NCBI GenBank assembly: GCA_964498075.1
Contig: CAZCGA010000018.1
Coordinates: forward strand, 6,680 to 70,679
DNA: 64,000 bases
Direction of reading: 5' to 3'
Source of the DNA: CAZCGA01 sp964498075
GTDB lineage: Bacteria > Desulfobacterota > Binatia > HRBIN30
A program made the position numbers and the translations under genes. Below, in pieces: positions 42,415-51,122 of the stretch. The notes under the pieces are model-generated. The model did not search any database, was not told the DNA's origin, and worked only from the letters and a program-made list of their open reading frames with translations. How positions within the stretch are numbered: position 1 is the first letter of the stretch; each line of letters opens with the position of its first letter.

Positions 42415-43296
42415 ATGGCCCGACACGAGTACCGGCTGGTCGACGTCTTCACGGCGCACCGTTTTGGCGGCAACCCACTTGCAGTGTTCCCCGATGCGGC
42501 GGGGATCGATCCGGCCGACATGCAACGCATCGCGCACGAGCTGAACTTGTCCGAGACCACGTTCGTCTTGCCGAGCCCGCGGGCCGACTGCGACTACCAG
42601 GTGCGCATCTTCACGCCGTGGTTGGAGATGCCGATGGCCGGCCATCCGACCGTGGGCACCGCCTGGGTGCTCGATGACGGGCCGCGGGTCACCTTCCTCG
42701 AAGGGGTCGGTCCCATCGCTGTCGAGCGCGCCGCGACGCCGGAGGGCGCCAGCATCTGGCGGATGGCGCAGCCGCTGCCTACCCGGGGGCCGCGCCTGAC
42801 GGATCGCGCCGGCGCCGCGGCGATGCTGGGCCTCGCTACCGGCGAGGTTGACGCCAATCTGCCGGCCGAGGTGATATCCACGGGCGCACCGTTCTTGTTC
42901 GTTCCGTTGCGCGACCTCGACGCGCTCGCCCGTGCGCGGTTGCGACCTGAGCGCTGCGAGAATGTGGCGGAGCTCGCCGGCACGTACGGGGTGTTCTGCT
43001 TCACGACGCGGACCGGCGATCCGCGCGTCGCCGCGCGCTGTCGGATGTTTGCGCCGGAGGCTGGTGTGGTCGAAGATCCGGCTACCGGCTCTGCCAGCGG
43101 TCCGCTGGGCTGCTACCTCGTGCGCTACGGCGTGGTGCTTCCGGGGCAGCCCGCCCGAATGCTGAGCCTGCAGGGTGTGGAGATGGGCCGCCCGAGCTAC
43201 CTGCACATCGAGATTGACGGAACGCCTGACGCGATCACCGGCGTCCGCGTCGGCGGCGAGTGCGTCTCCGTCGGCGGCGGGTACATGGAGGTGTGA
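42415..43296 (+). CDS. PhzF-family isomerase
   Basis: A 293-residue two-domain PhzF-like enzyme. The conserved opening VDVFTAHRFGGNPLAVF, catalytic Glu in LNLSETTFV, MPMAGHPTVGTAWVL and the second-domain EDPATGSASGPLGCYLV are diagnostic. Family members catalyse isomerisation or epimerisation; only PhzF itself makes phenazines, and no phenazine genes are here. Stands alone between methyltransferase and dioxygenase genes. Confidence 0.92.
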   Translation: MARHEYRLVDVFTAHRFGGNPLAVFPDAAGIDPADMQRIAHELNLSETTFVLPSPRADCDYQVRIFTPWLEMPMAGHPTVGTAWVLDDGPRVTFLEGVGPIAVERAATPEGASIWRMAQPLPTRGPRLTDRAGAAAMLGLATGEVDANLPAEVISTGAPFLFVPLRDLDALARARLRPERCENVAELAGTYGVFCFTTRTGDPRVAARCRMFAPEAGVVEDPATGSASGPLGCYLVRYGVVLPGQPARMLSLQGVEMGRPSYLHIEIDGTPDAITGVRVGGECVSVGGGYMEV

Positions 43297-43426
43297 TGGT
43301 GTATTCCGTACGCCGAAGGCGTTCCGCATCATAGCCGGGGTTGCCGCCGTGGCGGCTACCCCGGGGCTCTTTCGCTTGCCGTCGTGCGCTGGTAGGGGTT
43401 GCGACGACCGATCGAAAGGACGTTCC

Positions 43427-44251
43427 ATGACCTACCAGCACATTCGCGTCGAACCCATCGCCGCCGCCCTCCGTGCCGAAGTCGCGGGAGCCGATCTCGC
43501 GCGGCCGTTGGACGATGGCACCATGCGAGAGATCCACGATGCCTGGATGCAGCATCAGGTCCTCTTCTTTCGCGACCAGGACATCAGCGCGCAACAGCAC
43601 AAAGACTTTGCGCGGTACTTCGGCGAGCTGCACGTCCACCCCGTGCTACCGTCATTGAAGGATCAAGGGCACCCGGAGATCGTGGTCCTCGAAAGCAACG
43701 AGCACGTGCCGTACGTGGCCGACTACTGGCACAGCGACGTCACCTTCGAACGCCAACCGCCGATGGGCTCCGTGCTGCGTGCCGTCGTCGTCCCCGACGC
43801 CGGCGGCGACACGATGTGGTCGAGTATGTACGCGGCGTACGACGCGCTGTCGGGAGCCATGCAGCGGTTGCTCGGCGAGCTGCGCGCCAAGCACGACGGT
43901 GGCGCCTTTCTCGCCGTCGCCACCGAGGAGCAGAAGCGCGCGCTCGCCAAGGATCAGACCGCCGTTCACCCGGTGATCCGCACGCATCCGGTGACCGGCC
44001 GCAAGAGCATCTTCGTGAATGCGACGTTCACCAAACGCATCGAGGGCATGCGACGCAAAGAGGGCGACGCGTTGCTGCACTTCCTCTTCGAGCACGTCGG
44101 CTCCCCGGAGTTCACCTGCCGCTTTCGCTGGCGCCCGAGCTCCATCGCCATGTGGGACAACCGCTGCACACAGCACCGCGTCGTCGCCGACAACCTGCGG
44201 GCGCACCGCCGCATGCAGCGCGCCACCATCTGCGGCGACGCCCCGGTCTGA
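43427..44251 (+). CDS. TauD/TfdA-family Fe(II)/2-oxoglutarate dioxygenase
   Basis: A 274-residue non-haem iron dioxygenase. Iron ligands are His102 and Asp104 in YWHSDVTFE and the distal His250 in CTQHRVVADN; the 2-oxoglutarate Arg is likely in RAHRRMQR. QHQVLFFRDQDISAQQH is typical of TauD/AtsK/TfdA. Substrate may be a sulfonate, alkyl sulfate or aryloxyacid. AAAGGACG precedes the ATG. Its stop is embedded in a hairpin shared with the convergent gene. Confidence 0.9.
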   Translation: MTYQHIRVEPIAAALRAEVAGADLARPLDDGTMREIHDAWMQHQVLFFRDQDISAQQHKDFARYFGELHVHPVLPSLKDQGHPEIVVLESNEHVPYVADYWHSDVTFERQPPMGSVLRAVVVPDAGGDTMWSSMYAAYDALSGAMQRLLGELRAKHDGGAFLAVATEEQKRALAKDQTAVHPVIRTHPVTGRKSIFVNATFTKRIEGMRRKEGDALLHFLFEHVGSPEFTCRFRWRPSSIAMWDNRCTQHRVVADNLRAHRRMQRATICGDAPV

Positions 44252-44264
44252 GCGTCGCGCTCAG
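44248..44264. terminator. Hairpin spanning two convergent stop codons
   Basis: CTGAGCG-TCG-CGCTCAG forms a perfect seven-base stem with a three-base loop. The TauD stop TGA (44249-44251) is in the left arm and the stop of the convergent paraoxonase-like gene (44261-44263) in the right arm. No T-run follows on either strand, so termination is possible but not proved. Confidence 0.4.
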
Positions 44265-45367
44265 TCAGATGGAGTTGCCTGCTCCATCTCGCAGTCGAGG
44301 ATGCCGTTGCCGAAGATCTGGCCGATCAGCAGGCGCCGGCCGCGCACCGCGGCGACGCTGGCGGCGCTGATCTGCTCGCCCGCGTTCAGGTACACCTCGT
44401 CGACCCGATAGCCGCTACCGCCGTCGCGTGACACGTGCAAGACCTGCGACGGCGCCAACACCGACGGATCGTCGCGCACCGAGTTGAGCAACAGCAGCTT
44501 CGGATGCGCCCCGATCCACAGGCCGCCGTCGGCGTCGACCTCGATGTTGTCGGCGCCGCTGCCGACGAAGATCGCGTCGCGGCGCGTCAACGCATCGGTG
44601 CTGGGGTTGCGGTCGTAGACGAGCACGCTCCGCGGCGTCGTCGTCGCGACGTAGATCGTTCGGCCGTCGGCGCTGGCGTTGATGCCGTTCGGAAGGACCA
44701 AGCCGTCGATCGCCGGGCGGAACTTGCCGTCGGCGAACAGCACGACTTGCGCGCCTGGAACCTGCAGGAACGTCTCCAGCGTCTGCATGCGGCCCGGCGG
44801 ATGGTGGTGCGTGTTGGTGAGATAGAAGCGATCGTAGCCGACGGCGACCAGATCGTTCGGCATCACCAGCAACGGATCGGTCACCGACGCGCGGTGCACG
44901 AGGGTCCCGTCCGTGAGGTCGAAGACCTCCACGGTGTGCGGCGGCTTTCCAGTGCTCGGGGGAGGATGGTTGATGACGTAGAGGACCTCACGACCGTCAG
45001 TGCCGGTCCAAAGACTCAGTCCGTGGGGTTGGAAGGTAATGTCCGCGTTGGGAGTGAGATTGATCGGCCGGGCGTCGGCGGCGTTGAGGTCGTAGGCGAA
45101 GATGGCGCCGGGCACCGGCCGTCCGCTCGACACGGCCCGCCGGTCGCACGCCGAGATGTAGGCCACGCCGGTTCTTGGATGGATTGTGAGATCCTCCGGG
45201 CCGACCGGCCCCTCGACCAGGTGGCAGCGTCCGGCGAAGTGCGGCGTGATGGTGCGGAACACACCACCGATCCAGACAATGCGGCCTACGAACACGGCTG
45301 CCACAAGCGCGATCGCCGCCAGGGAGATCAGAATCACTCTGCGTAGCATCCGCAACACCGTCGGCAT
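44261..45367 (-). CDS. Paraoxonase/arylesterase-like beta-propeller protein
   Basis: A 368-residue protein with an N-terminal TM or uncleaved signal anchor (VILISLAAIALVAAVFVG) and a six-bladed propeller resembling serum paraoxonases: GPEDLTIHPRTGVAYIS, PNDLVAVGYDRFYLTNTHH, LPNGINASADGRTIYVAT and DNIEVDADGGLWIGAHP match the PON calcium-site strands (Glu, Asn, Asn-Gly, Asp-Asn). It would hydrolyse lactones or aryl esters at the membrane. Start at ATG 45367; an upstream frame adds nine residues. Convergent with tauD-like gene. Confidence 0.83.
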   Translation of the reverse strand: MPTVLRMLRRVILISLAAIALVAAVFVGRIVWIGGVFRTITPHFAGRCHLVEGPVGPEDLTIHPRTGVAYISACDRRAVSSGRPVPGAIFAYDLNAADARPINLTPNADITFQPHGLSLWTGTDGREVLYVINHPPPSTGKPPHTVEVFDLTDGTLVHRASVTDPLLVMPNDLVAVGYDRFYLTNTHHHPPGRMQTLETFLQVPGAQVVLFADGKFRPAIDGLVLPNGINASADGRTIYVATTTPRSVLVYDRNPSTDALTRRDAIFVGSGADNIEVDADGGLWIGAHPKLLLLNSVRDDPSVLAPSQVLHVSRDGGSGYRVDEVYLNAGEQISAASVAAVRGRRLLIGQIFGNGILDCEMEQATPSD

Positions 45368-45530
45368 GTAACACCGTTGCGTACGGTCGAGCAATCAAAA
45401 CACGTCTGACTTTGTCCGACGAGAACTTCAGTCAACCCTGACGTGGTCGAGCGAGCGGATCATGACCTCGCGATGGCGTCTATCAGAGTGACGATTCCGA
45501 TGGTAGTGGAGGGTCGACCGGAGCTCGATC

Positions 45531-46415
45531 ATGCGGACGGGTGAAGCCAGCCGAACGGCGCAGTTCATGGCGCTCTTCCGTGCGCTCGAGTCGGCGCGCG
45601 CGCCGGCGGCGCGGCTCTTCGACGACCGGTTCGCCGAGCTCTTTCTCGACCGCCGCTTGCGCAGCGTGGTCCAACTGTCCCGCCTGCCAGTGTTCGACCG
45701 CCTCGTTCCATGGGTCATCGATCGGCAATGGCCCGGCGCGCGGTCATCCGCTGTCACTCGGACGCGCTTCATCGACGACGTGTTGCGCGCGGCCGAGGGT
45801 GTGGAGCAGATCGTCATCCTGGGAGCGGGGTTCGATTGTCGCGCCTACCGCATTGCCGGCATCGAACGCGTTTGCGTGTTCGAGGTCGACCATCCGGACA
45901 CCCTGGCGCAAAAACGCAGAGCGCTGCAGGCAGTGCTGCCATCGCTCCCGGAGCACGTGCGGTTCGTCGCCATCGACTTCACGCGGGGGCAGCTTGAGGA
46001 GACCATGGCGAGTGCCGGGTACGATCCGACGCGTCGCACGTTTTTTATCTGGGAGGGAGTGACGAACTACCTCTCGGAGGCCGCGGTCGACGCGGTGATG
46101 CGATGGTTCGGCCGCAACGCAGAAGGGAGCTGGGTGGTCTTCACCTACATCCATCGACGGGTACTGGCGGACCCCACGTCGTTTGCGGGTGCCGTCAAGA
46201 TTCTGCGCACGGTCCAGCGCTCCGGAGAGCCGTGGACGTTCGGGCTCGACCCGGGCGACGTACCGCGTTACCTCGCGGAGCGCGGCCTGACGCGGGTCGA
46301 AGACCTCGGCGCTGCGGAGTATCGCGCGCGCTATCTCGGCGGCAGCGGGGCGGCCATGCGGGGGTATGAGTTCTACCGCATCGCCGTCGCCCGGGTGGCG
46401 AGGATGCGAACGTGA
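45531..46415 (+). CDS. SAM-dependent methyltransferase, leucine carboxyl methyltransferase (TIGR00027) family
   Basis: A 294-residue methyltransferase. Start of domain SRTAQFMALFRALESAR, DRFAELFLDRRLR, SAVTRTRFIDDVL, motif I VILGAGFDCRAYRI, FEVDHPDTLAQKR, and FFIWEGVTNYLSEAAVD are the family marks. These enzymes O-methylate carboxylates in secondary metabolites or proteins; the substrate is unknown. Divergent from the paraoxonase-like gene and convergent with the hydantoinase B gene. Confidence 0.9.
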   Translation: MRTGEASRTAQFMALFRALESARAPAARLFDDRFAELFLDRRLRSVVQLSRLPVFDRLVPWVIDRQWPGARSSAVTRTRFIDDVLRAAEGVEQIVILGAGFDCRAYRIAGIERVCVFEVDHPDTLAQKRRALQAVLPSLPEHVRFVAIDFTRGQLEETMASAGYDPTRRTFFIWEGVTNYLSEAAVDAVMRWFGRNAEGSWVVFTYIHRRVLADPTSFAGAVKILRTVQRSGEPWTFGLDPGDVPRYLAERGLTRVEDLGAAEYRARYLGGSGAAMRGYEFYRIAVARVARMRT

Positions 46416-46422
46416 GGCTGCA

Positions 46423-48294
46423 TCAAGCACGCCTCGGCGTCGCCTGGGCGGGGCCGCGGTGCGCTCGCATGTGGGCGCGCAGTGACGCGGTGGCGCGCTG
46501 GTCCACTTGGAGATCCAGCGCCTCCAGCGAGCCGGTGAGCACGACCCCGTAGTCGTCGCGTGCGCTGCGGGCGGAGACGTACTCGTCGAGGACATCGTCC
46601 AAGACCATCCCGGGGTCGCGTTCAAGCGGATCACCCCAGCCACCGCCGCCGCCGTAGTGGTACTCGATCATTTCGCCCGCCTCGTGCAGCACCATGCGGG
46701 CGGTCTCGCCGGCCTCCTCTTGGTGGCCGCCGACCTTCAGCACGAGGCGGTTCGGCGCTCCGGGTTTGCCGCCCGCGATGCCGGGCATCGGGTACTTGCG
46801 CCCGACGACGTAGGTGTACACGGTGGCAGACGCCAGCAACTGCTTGCGGTAGAACGTGCCCAGCCCGCCGCGCCACTTGCCCGGCCCGCCGCTGTCGGTC
46901 TCGTAGTCGCGCGCCAGCTGGCGTTGCGGAAAGATGCTCTCGTTGATCTCCCCCGTGGCGCGGATGAGATTTCCAAAGCTCGCGTTCATCGAGCCCCAGC
47001 CGTCCTGCCCGGCCACGGCGTTGCAGTGCGCCGCGATAGTATCGGCCGAGTTGTCGATGAAGAGCCGCCCGGTGCGCGGGTCGGTGCCGAAGATGACCGT
47101 CGGCATACCGATCTTGTACACCTGCGGGCAGCAGCGCTCGGGAATCACGGGCTCGAGCGCCTTGGCGATCGCCTCACCCACTTCGGCGCCCGGATGATGT
47201 GTGCCCGCGGCCACGGAGCGCCCGGGCGGTGGGTTGAGACAACAGCCTTCGGGCACGATCAGCTCGATGCTGCGAAAGAAGCCCTCGTTCTTTGGAATGC
47301 AGGGATCCATCATCGACGCCAACTGCGCAACGACGTAGCCGCGCGTGTTGCCGAACGACGAGTACGCCTGAATCTCCGGGCGTGCATCCGAGCCCGTGAA
47401 GTCGACGGTCAGCCGATCGCCCCGTATGGTGACGGTGGTGTGCAAGTGGATGTCCGGGTTGCCCTGTGGGTCGTGGTCGACGTAGACGTCTGACACGTAC
47501 ACACCGTCGCGCCAGCGCGCCACCTCTTCACGAAAGCGCCGCGCCGCCAGGTCGATCATGTACTGCACGGCATCCCGAACGGCAGCCGTCCCGTAGCGCC
47601 CCAGCACTTGCTTGAGACGCCGCACGCCGAGCTGCGCCGCGCCCACCTGCGCGCGCAAGTCGCCCAGAAACGTCTGGGTGCGGTTGTTCACCTTCATGAG
47701 ATAGGTGACGTCCTTGCGTTCGGTGCCGCGCTCGAAGAGCTTCACCGCCGGGAAGCGGACGCCCTCTGCCCAGATGTCCCGCGCATCGGCGTTGTAGCCG
47801 CCGGGCATGCCGCCACCGGTATCGGCGTGGTGGCACTGGATCGATGCGATGAGCACCAGCCCGCCGTCGTGAAAGACCGGTGCGAAGACGTTGTAGTCAG
47901 GGAGATGGCCGCCGCCGTGGTACGGGTCGTTGGCGACCAGCACGTCTCCGTCGTAGAGGCCGTCGCGGCCGAAGAACTCGAGCGCGAAGCGGACCGGCAG
48001 GGTCGAGCTGAGCATGAACTGCGGAATGCCGACGCTGAGCGCGGCGAGACACCCGGACGCGTCGAGGATGGTGGCGTTGCGCTCGTTCGACTGATTCAAG
48101 ATCGGCGTCGTCGCCGTCAGGCTCACGTGCGTGGCCATTTCATAGGCGATGGTCTCCATCGCACCGCGGATGATTTCCGCGGTCACCGGATCGGTGGAGC
48201 GTCGGCGGACGCGCACCGCACGCCGCCGCCCGCGTTGCAGCCGGACCGGTCGACGCGTCGCGCGCATCTTCAGCCGTGCGCCTTGCCTAGCCAC
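46423..48294 (-). CDS. Hydantoinase B / oxoprolinase family protein
   Basis: A 623-residue HyuB-type protein, cytoplasmic, usually the beta subunit of an ATP-dependent N-methylhydantoinase or acetone carboxylase-like enzyme. DPVTAEIIRGAMETIAYEM, NDPYHGGGHLPDYNVFAPVF and GGGGGWGDPLERDPGMVLDD are diagnostic. No HyuA partner is next to it. The first 30 residues are unusually Arg-rich (RRPVRLQRGRRRAVRVRRR), so a start at an internal GTG (48216) is possible. Lies 62 bases downstream of the acyl-CoA ligase gene. Confidence 0.88.
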   Translation of the reverse strand: MARQGARLKMRATRRPVRLQRGRRRAVRVRRRSTDPVTAEIIRGAMETIAYEMATHVSLTATTPILNQSNERNATILDASGCLAALSVGIPQFMLSSTLPVRFALEFFGRDGLYDGDVLVANDPYHGGGHLPDYNVFAPVFHDGGLVLIASIQCHHADTGGGMPGGYNADARDIWAEGVRFPAVKLFERGTERKDVTYLMKVNNRTQTFLGDLRAQVGAAQLGVRRLKQVLGRYGTAAVRDAVQYMIDLAARRFREEVARWRDGVYVSDVYVDHDPQGNPDIHLHTTVTIRGDRLTVDFTGSDARPEIQAYSSFGNTRGYVVAQLASMMDPCIPKNEGFFRSIELIVPEGCCLNPPPGRSVAAGTHHPGAEVGEAIAKALEPVIPERCCPQVYKIGMPTVIFGTDPRTGRLFIDNSADTIAAHCNAVAGQDGWGSMNASFGNLIRATGEINESIFPQRQLARDYETDSGGPGKWRGGLGTFYRKQLLASATVYTYVVGRKYPMPGIAGGKPGAPNRLVLKVGGHQEEAGETARMVLHEAGEMIEYHYGGGGGWGDPLERDPGMVLDDVLDEYVSARSARDDYGVVLTGSLEALDLQVDQRATASLRAHMRAHRGPAQATPRRA

Positions 48295-48356
48295 GGCTTG
48301 TGTTCATACGCGAAGACCCGACTCGCTTTCAACCGTTGGGCAACCCTGCCTTGAGG

Positions 48357-49979
48357 TCAGGAACCGCGGCGGAGCCGCTCGGCTTCGAGGCGCCGCGCGA
48401 TGCGTTCCTTGAGCACGTGCTTCTGCACCTTGCCGCTGGCTGTGGCCGGCAGCTCGTCGACGATCTCGAGACGCTCCGGGAGCTTGCGCCGCGAGATCTC
48501 CCGCGCGTCGAGAAACTCCACCAGCTCCGCGAGGCTTGGGACCTCGGCGGCACTTTGCGGAACGACGAACGCACAAGCGCGCTCACCCAGTCTCGCATCC
48601 GGCATCGGGACGATGGCGACCGCGCGTACCTTCGGGTGCTCGAACAGCAAGTCCTCGATCTCCTTAGCGCTGAACTTCTCACCGCCGCGCACGATGATGT
48701 CCTTCACCCGGCCGGTGATGGTGAGATAGCCGTCGGCATCGAGCACGCCGAGATCGCCGATGCGAAAGAAGCCGCGCGCGTCGAACGCCTCGGCATCGAG
48801 GCGCGGATCTTTGTAACCCACGCACAGCTCCGGACCGCGTCCCCAGATCTCGCCCTCGACGCCGACGTCTACGGCGCGTCCGTCGCTGTCGCGTAGTTCG
48901 ATCTCGTTGGGCGCGATCGGCGCGCCATCGGTCGCGGCGCGTTTTCCTTCGGGAACGTCCGGCCCAGCCGAGCTGGTGATGCTCGGAAACTCGGTCGATC
49001 CATACCCACGCCCCGAGCGCACGCCCAACCGCTGCATGGCCCGGCGGATGAGCTCGGGCGGGACATCAGCGCCTCCGCAGGGGAACACCCGCAGCGAGCC
49101 GATGTCATAGCGATCGAGGTGCGTGCAGTCGGTCACCCCTTGCAAGAATGGCGTTGCGCCGGCGGAGTAGGTGCCGCGCTCGCGCTCCACCAACGCCAGG
49201 AAGTGCTCCGGATCCCAGACCTCCATCAGCACGCTCGTGCCGCCGATGACCACGGGCAGCATGATCCCGTACAGCAAGCCCGAGATGTGGCCCACCGGTG
49301 ACGGCATGACGAAGATCTCATCGGAACCGAGTCGGTGGTAGCGCGCCGTGTTGAGACACTCGCACAGCAGCGTGTTGTTGGTGTGGAGGACGCCTTTCGG
49401 ATCGGCAGTGGTTCCGGAGGTATACAGAATCAGGCTGACGGCGTTTGGATCGACAGGCGCGGCTGCGCGTGCCGGCGCTGCGGCGTCGGCCATCGGCAGA
49501 TCGGAGAGCTGCCGCGCGACGATGATCGAACGCAGCGCGGGGACGTCGGGGCGAACGCGCTCGATCAATGCCGGGAAGTCGATCCCGCGAAACAAGTCTG
49601 GCACGACCACGGCCACCGTCGCGGCCTGGCGCAGAATGAAGCGGACCTCGCGCGCACCGTAAATCGGTACGATCGGGTTGAGCACGGCGCCGAGCCGGTT
49701 GACGGCATAGAAGAGGACGACCGCTTCGGCGCGGTTGGGAAGAATGCACGACACGACCTCGCCGCCGCCGACGCCCTGCATCTGCAAGCCGGTCGCGACC
49801 TGCGTGACGAGTCGATCCAGCTCGGCGTAGGTCAGGCGCGTGCGCGCATCGACCACCGCCGTCTTCGTGGGCTGTGCGCCGGCTCGTTCCGCCAACACGG
49901 CGGAGAAGGTGCGGTTCGGCCAGTACGACGCCCACAGGGCCGGTGGCGATTGACCGATGGCGGATGGCGTGTGGCTCAT
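48357..49979 (-). CDS. AMP-dependent acyl-CoA ligase
   Basis: A 540-residue adenylate-forming enzyme. Motifs: LILYTSGTTADPKGVLHTNN, GYGSTEFPSI, FFRIGDLGVLD, GRVKDIIVRGGEKFSAKEIE, and the catalytic Lys in LPATASGKVQKHVL. The thin glycine-rich GRGPELCVGYKDP loop and overall form resemble cyclohexanecarboxylate- or short-chain acyl-CoA ligases. Starts 6 bases after the upstream acyl-CoA dehydrogenase stop, so it shares an operon with two dehydrogenases and an SDR, a beta-oxidation-like set. Confidence 0.92.
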   Translation of the reverse strand: MSHTPSAIGQSPPALWASYWPNRTFSAVLAERAGAQPTKTAVVDARTRLTYAELDRLVTQVATGLQMQGVGGGEVVSCILPNRAEAVVLFYAVNRLGAVLNPIVPIYGAREVRFILRQAATVAVVVPDLFRGIDFPALIERVRPDVPALRSIIVARQLSDLPMADAAAPARAAAPVDPNAVSLILYTSGTTADPKGVLHTNNTLLCECLNTARYHRLGSDEIFVMPSPVGHISGLLYGIMLPVVIGGTSVLMEVWDPEHFLALVERERGTYSAGATPFLQGVTDCTHLDRYDIGSLRVFPCGGADVPPELIRRAMQRLGVRSGRGYGSTEFPSITSSAGPDVPEGKRAATDGAPIAPNEIELRDSDGRAVDVGVEGEIWGRGPELCVGYKDPRLDAEAFDARGFFRIGDLGVLDADGYLTITGRVKDIIVRGGEKFSAKEIEDLLFEHPKVRAVAIVPMPDARLGERACAFVVPQSAAEVPSLAELVEFLDAREISRRKLPERLEIVDELPATASGKVQKHVLKERIARRLEAERLRRGS

Positions 49980-49985
49980 CGTACC

Positions 49986-51122
49986 TCAGAGGCCCATCGC
50001 CTTCGCGACGCGTTCGCGGTGCGCGCTCGCTGAGCCCCATTGCAGCTCGGCCGCCTTGGCCCGGCGGGTGAACAGCTGCAGGTCGTACTCCGTCGAGAAG
50101 CCGATCGCACCGTGGACCTGATGGGCGTGCATGAACACGCGCCGCAAGGCGTCGTTGCCATACGCCTTCGCCGCGCTGACGGCGAGATCGGCAGGGCGCT
50201 GCTCCGCCAACGTCCACGCGGCTTGATAGACGAGATAGCGCAGCGCGTCGACGTCGCTGCGCATGTCGACGCAGCGATGCGCGACGGCCTGAAAGCTGCC
50301 GATCGGGCGACCGAACTGCGCGCGGGTCTTGGCGTAGTCCACGGTGAGCTCCAACGCGCGCTCTGCAGCTCCGACCATGTAACTCAGTGCCGCCACCGCG
50401 GCGTGTTGCCGCGCGCGATCCAGTACGGGCCGAACCGCTGCGGGTGCACCGAGCCGCGCCGCACGCGGCGCGCGCGTGCCGCTGAAGTCGACGTCGTACA
50501 GCGGCTCGCCGCCGAAGGTCTCCAGTCGCGCGCAGGCGACGTTGCACTCCGCTGGTTCGACCGCAAGCAGCATCGTGGCGTCGCTGTCGCCCCTGGTTCC
50601 GTCCGCCGAGCGCACCACCACGAGCATCAACTCCGCGTCCGGCGCGAAGGGGACGAACCGCTTCGTCCCCGAGAGCGAGAAGGCATCGCGGTCGGCCTCC
50701 GCCGTCATCGCAACCTCGCCCCACTCGTCGCGCCAGGCGGGCTCGACGAGCGCGAGTGTGGCGATCAGCTCGCCCGAGACGATGCGCGGCAACCAGCGCC
50801 GCTGCTGGTCTTCGTCAGCGAGCGCCAGCAGCAATGGTGCAGCCACGACGCACGTGGGCTGAAACGGTGACGGCAGCAGCGCGCGCCCCATTTCTTCCAG
50901 CAAGAGAGCAACGTCGAGGAACGAGCGGCCACTGCCGCCGAGGGGCTCGGGCAACGCCATGCCGGTCCAGCCGAGCGCGGCCATGCGCCGCCACAGATCG
51001 CGGTCGAACCCGCGCGCGTCGCGCTCCATGGCGCGAACGTGTGTGAGCGGGCAGGACTTGGCGAGAAAGGCGCGGGCAGACTCCTGCAGCAAGCGCTGCT
51101 CGGGAGTGAGCGTCAGATCCAT
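49986..51122 (-). CDS. Acyl-CoA dehydrogenase, subunit 2
   Basis: A 378-residue acyl-CoA dehydrogenase-fold protein with DLTLTPEQRLLQESARAFL at the N-terminus and AYGNDALRRVFMHAHQVHGA plus IGFSTEYDLQLFTRRAK at the C-terminus. The central FAD segment is less conserved (LSGTKRFVPFAPDAELML), and the usual catalytic Glu is hard to place, as in the second subunit of heteromeric (FadE-like) dehydrogenases for steroid or bulky acyl-CoAs. Its start overlaps the preceding dehydrogenase by ten bases, supporting a heterotetramer. Confidence 0.9.
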   Translation of the reverse strand: MDLTLTPEQRLLQESARAFLAKSCPLTHVRAMERDARGFDRDLWRRMAALGWTGMALPEPLGGSGRSFLDVALLLEEMGRALLPSPFQPTCVVAAPLLLALADEDQQRRWLPRIVSGELIATLALVEPAWRDEWGEVAMTAEADRDAFSLSGTKRFVPFAPDAELMLVVVRSADGTRGDSDATMLLAVEPAECNVACARLETFGGEPLYDVDFSGTRAPRAARLGAPAAVRPVLDRARQHAAVAALSYMVGAAERALELTVDYAKTRAQFGRPIGSFQAVAHRCVDMRSDVDALRYLVYQAAWTLAEQRPADLAVSAAKAYGNDALRRVFMHAHQVHGAIGFSTEYDLQLFTRRAKAAELQWGSASAHRERVAKAMGL

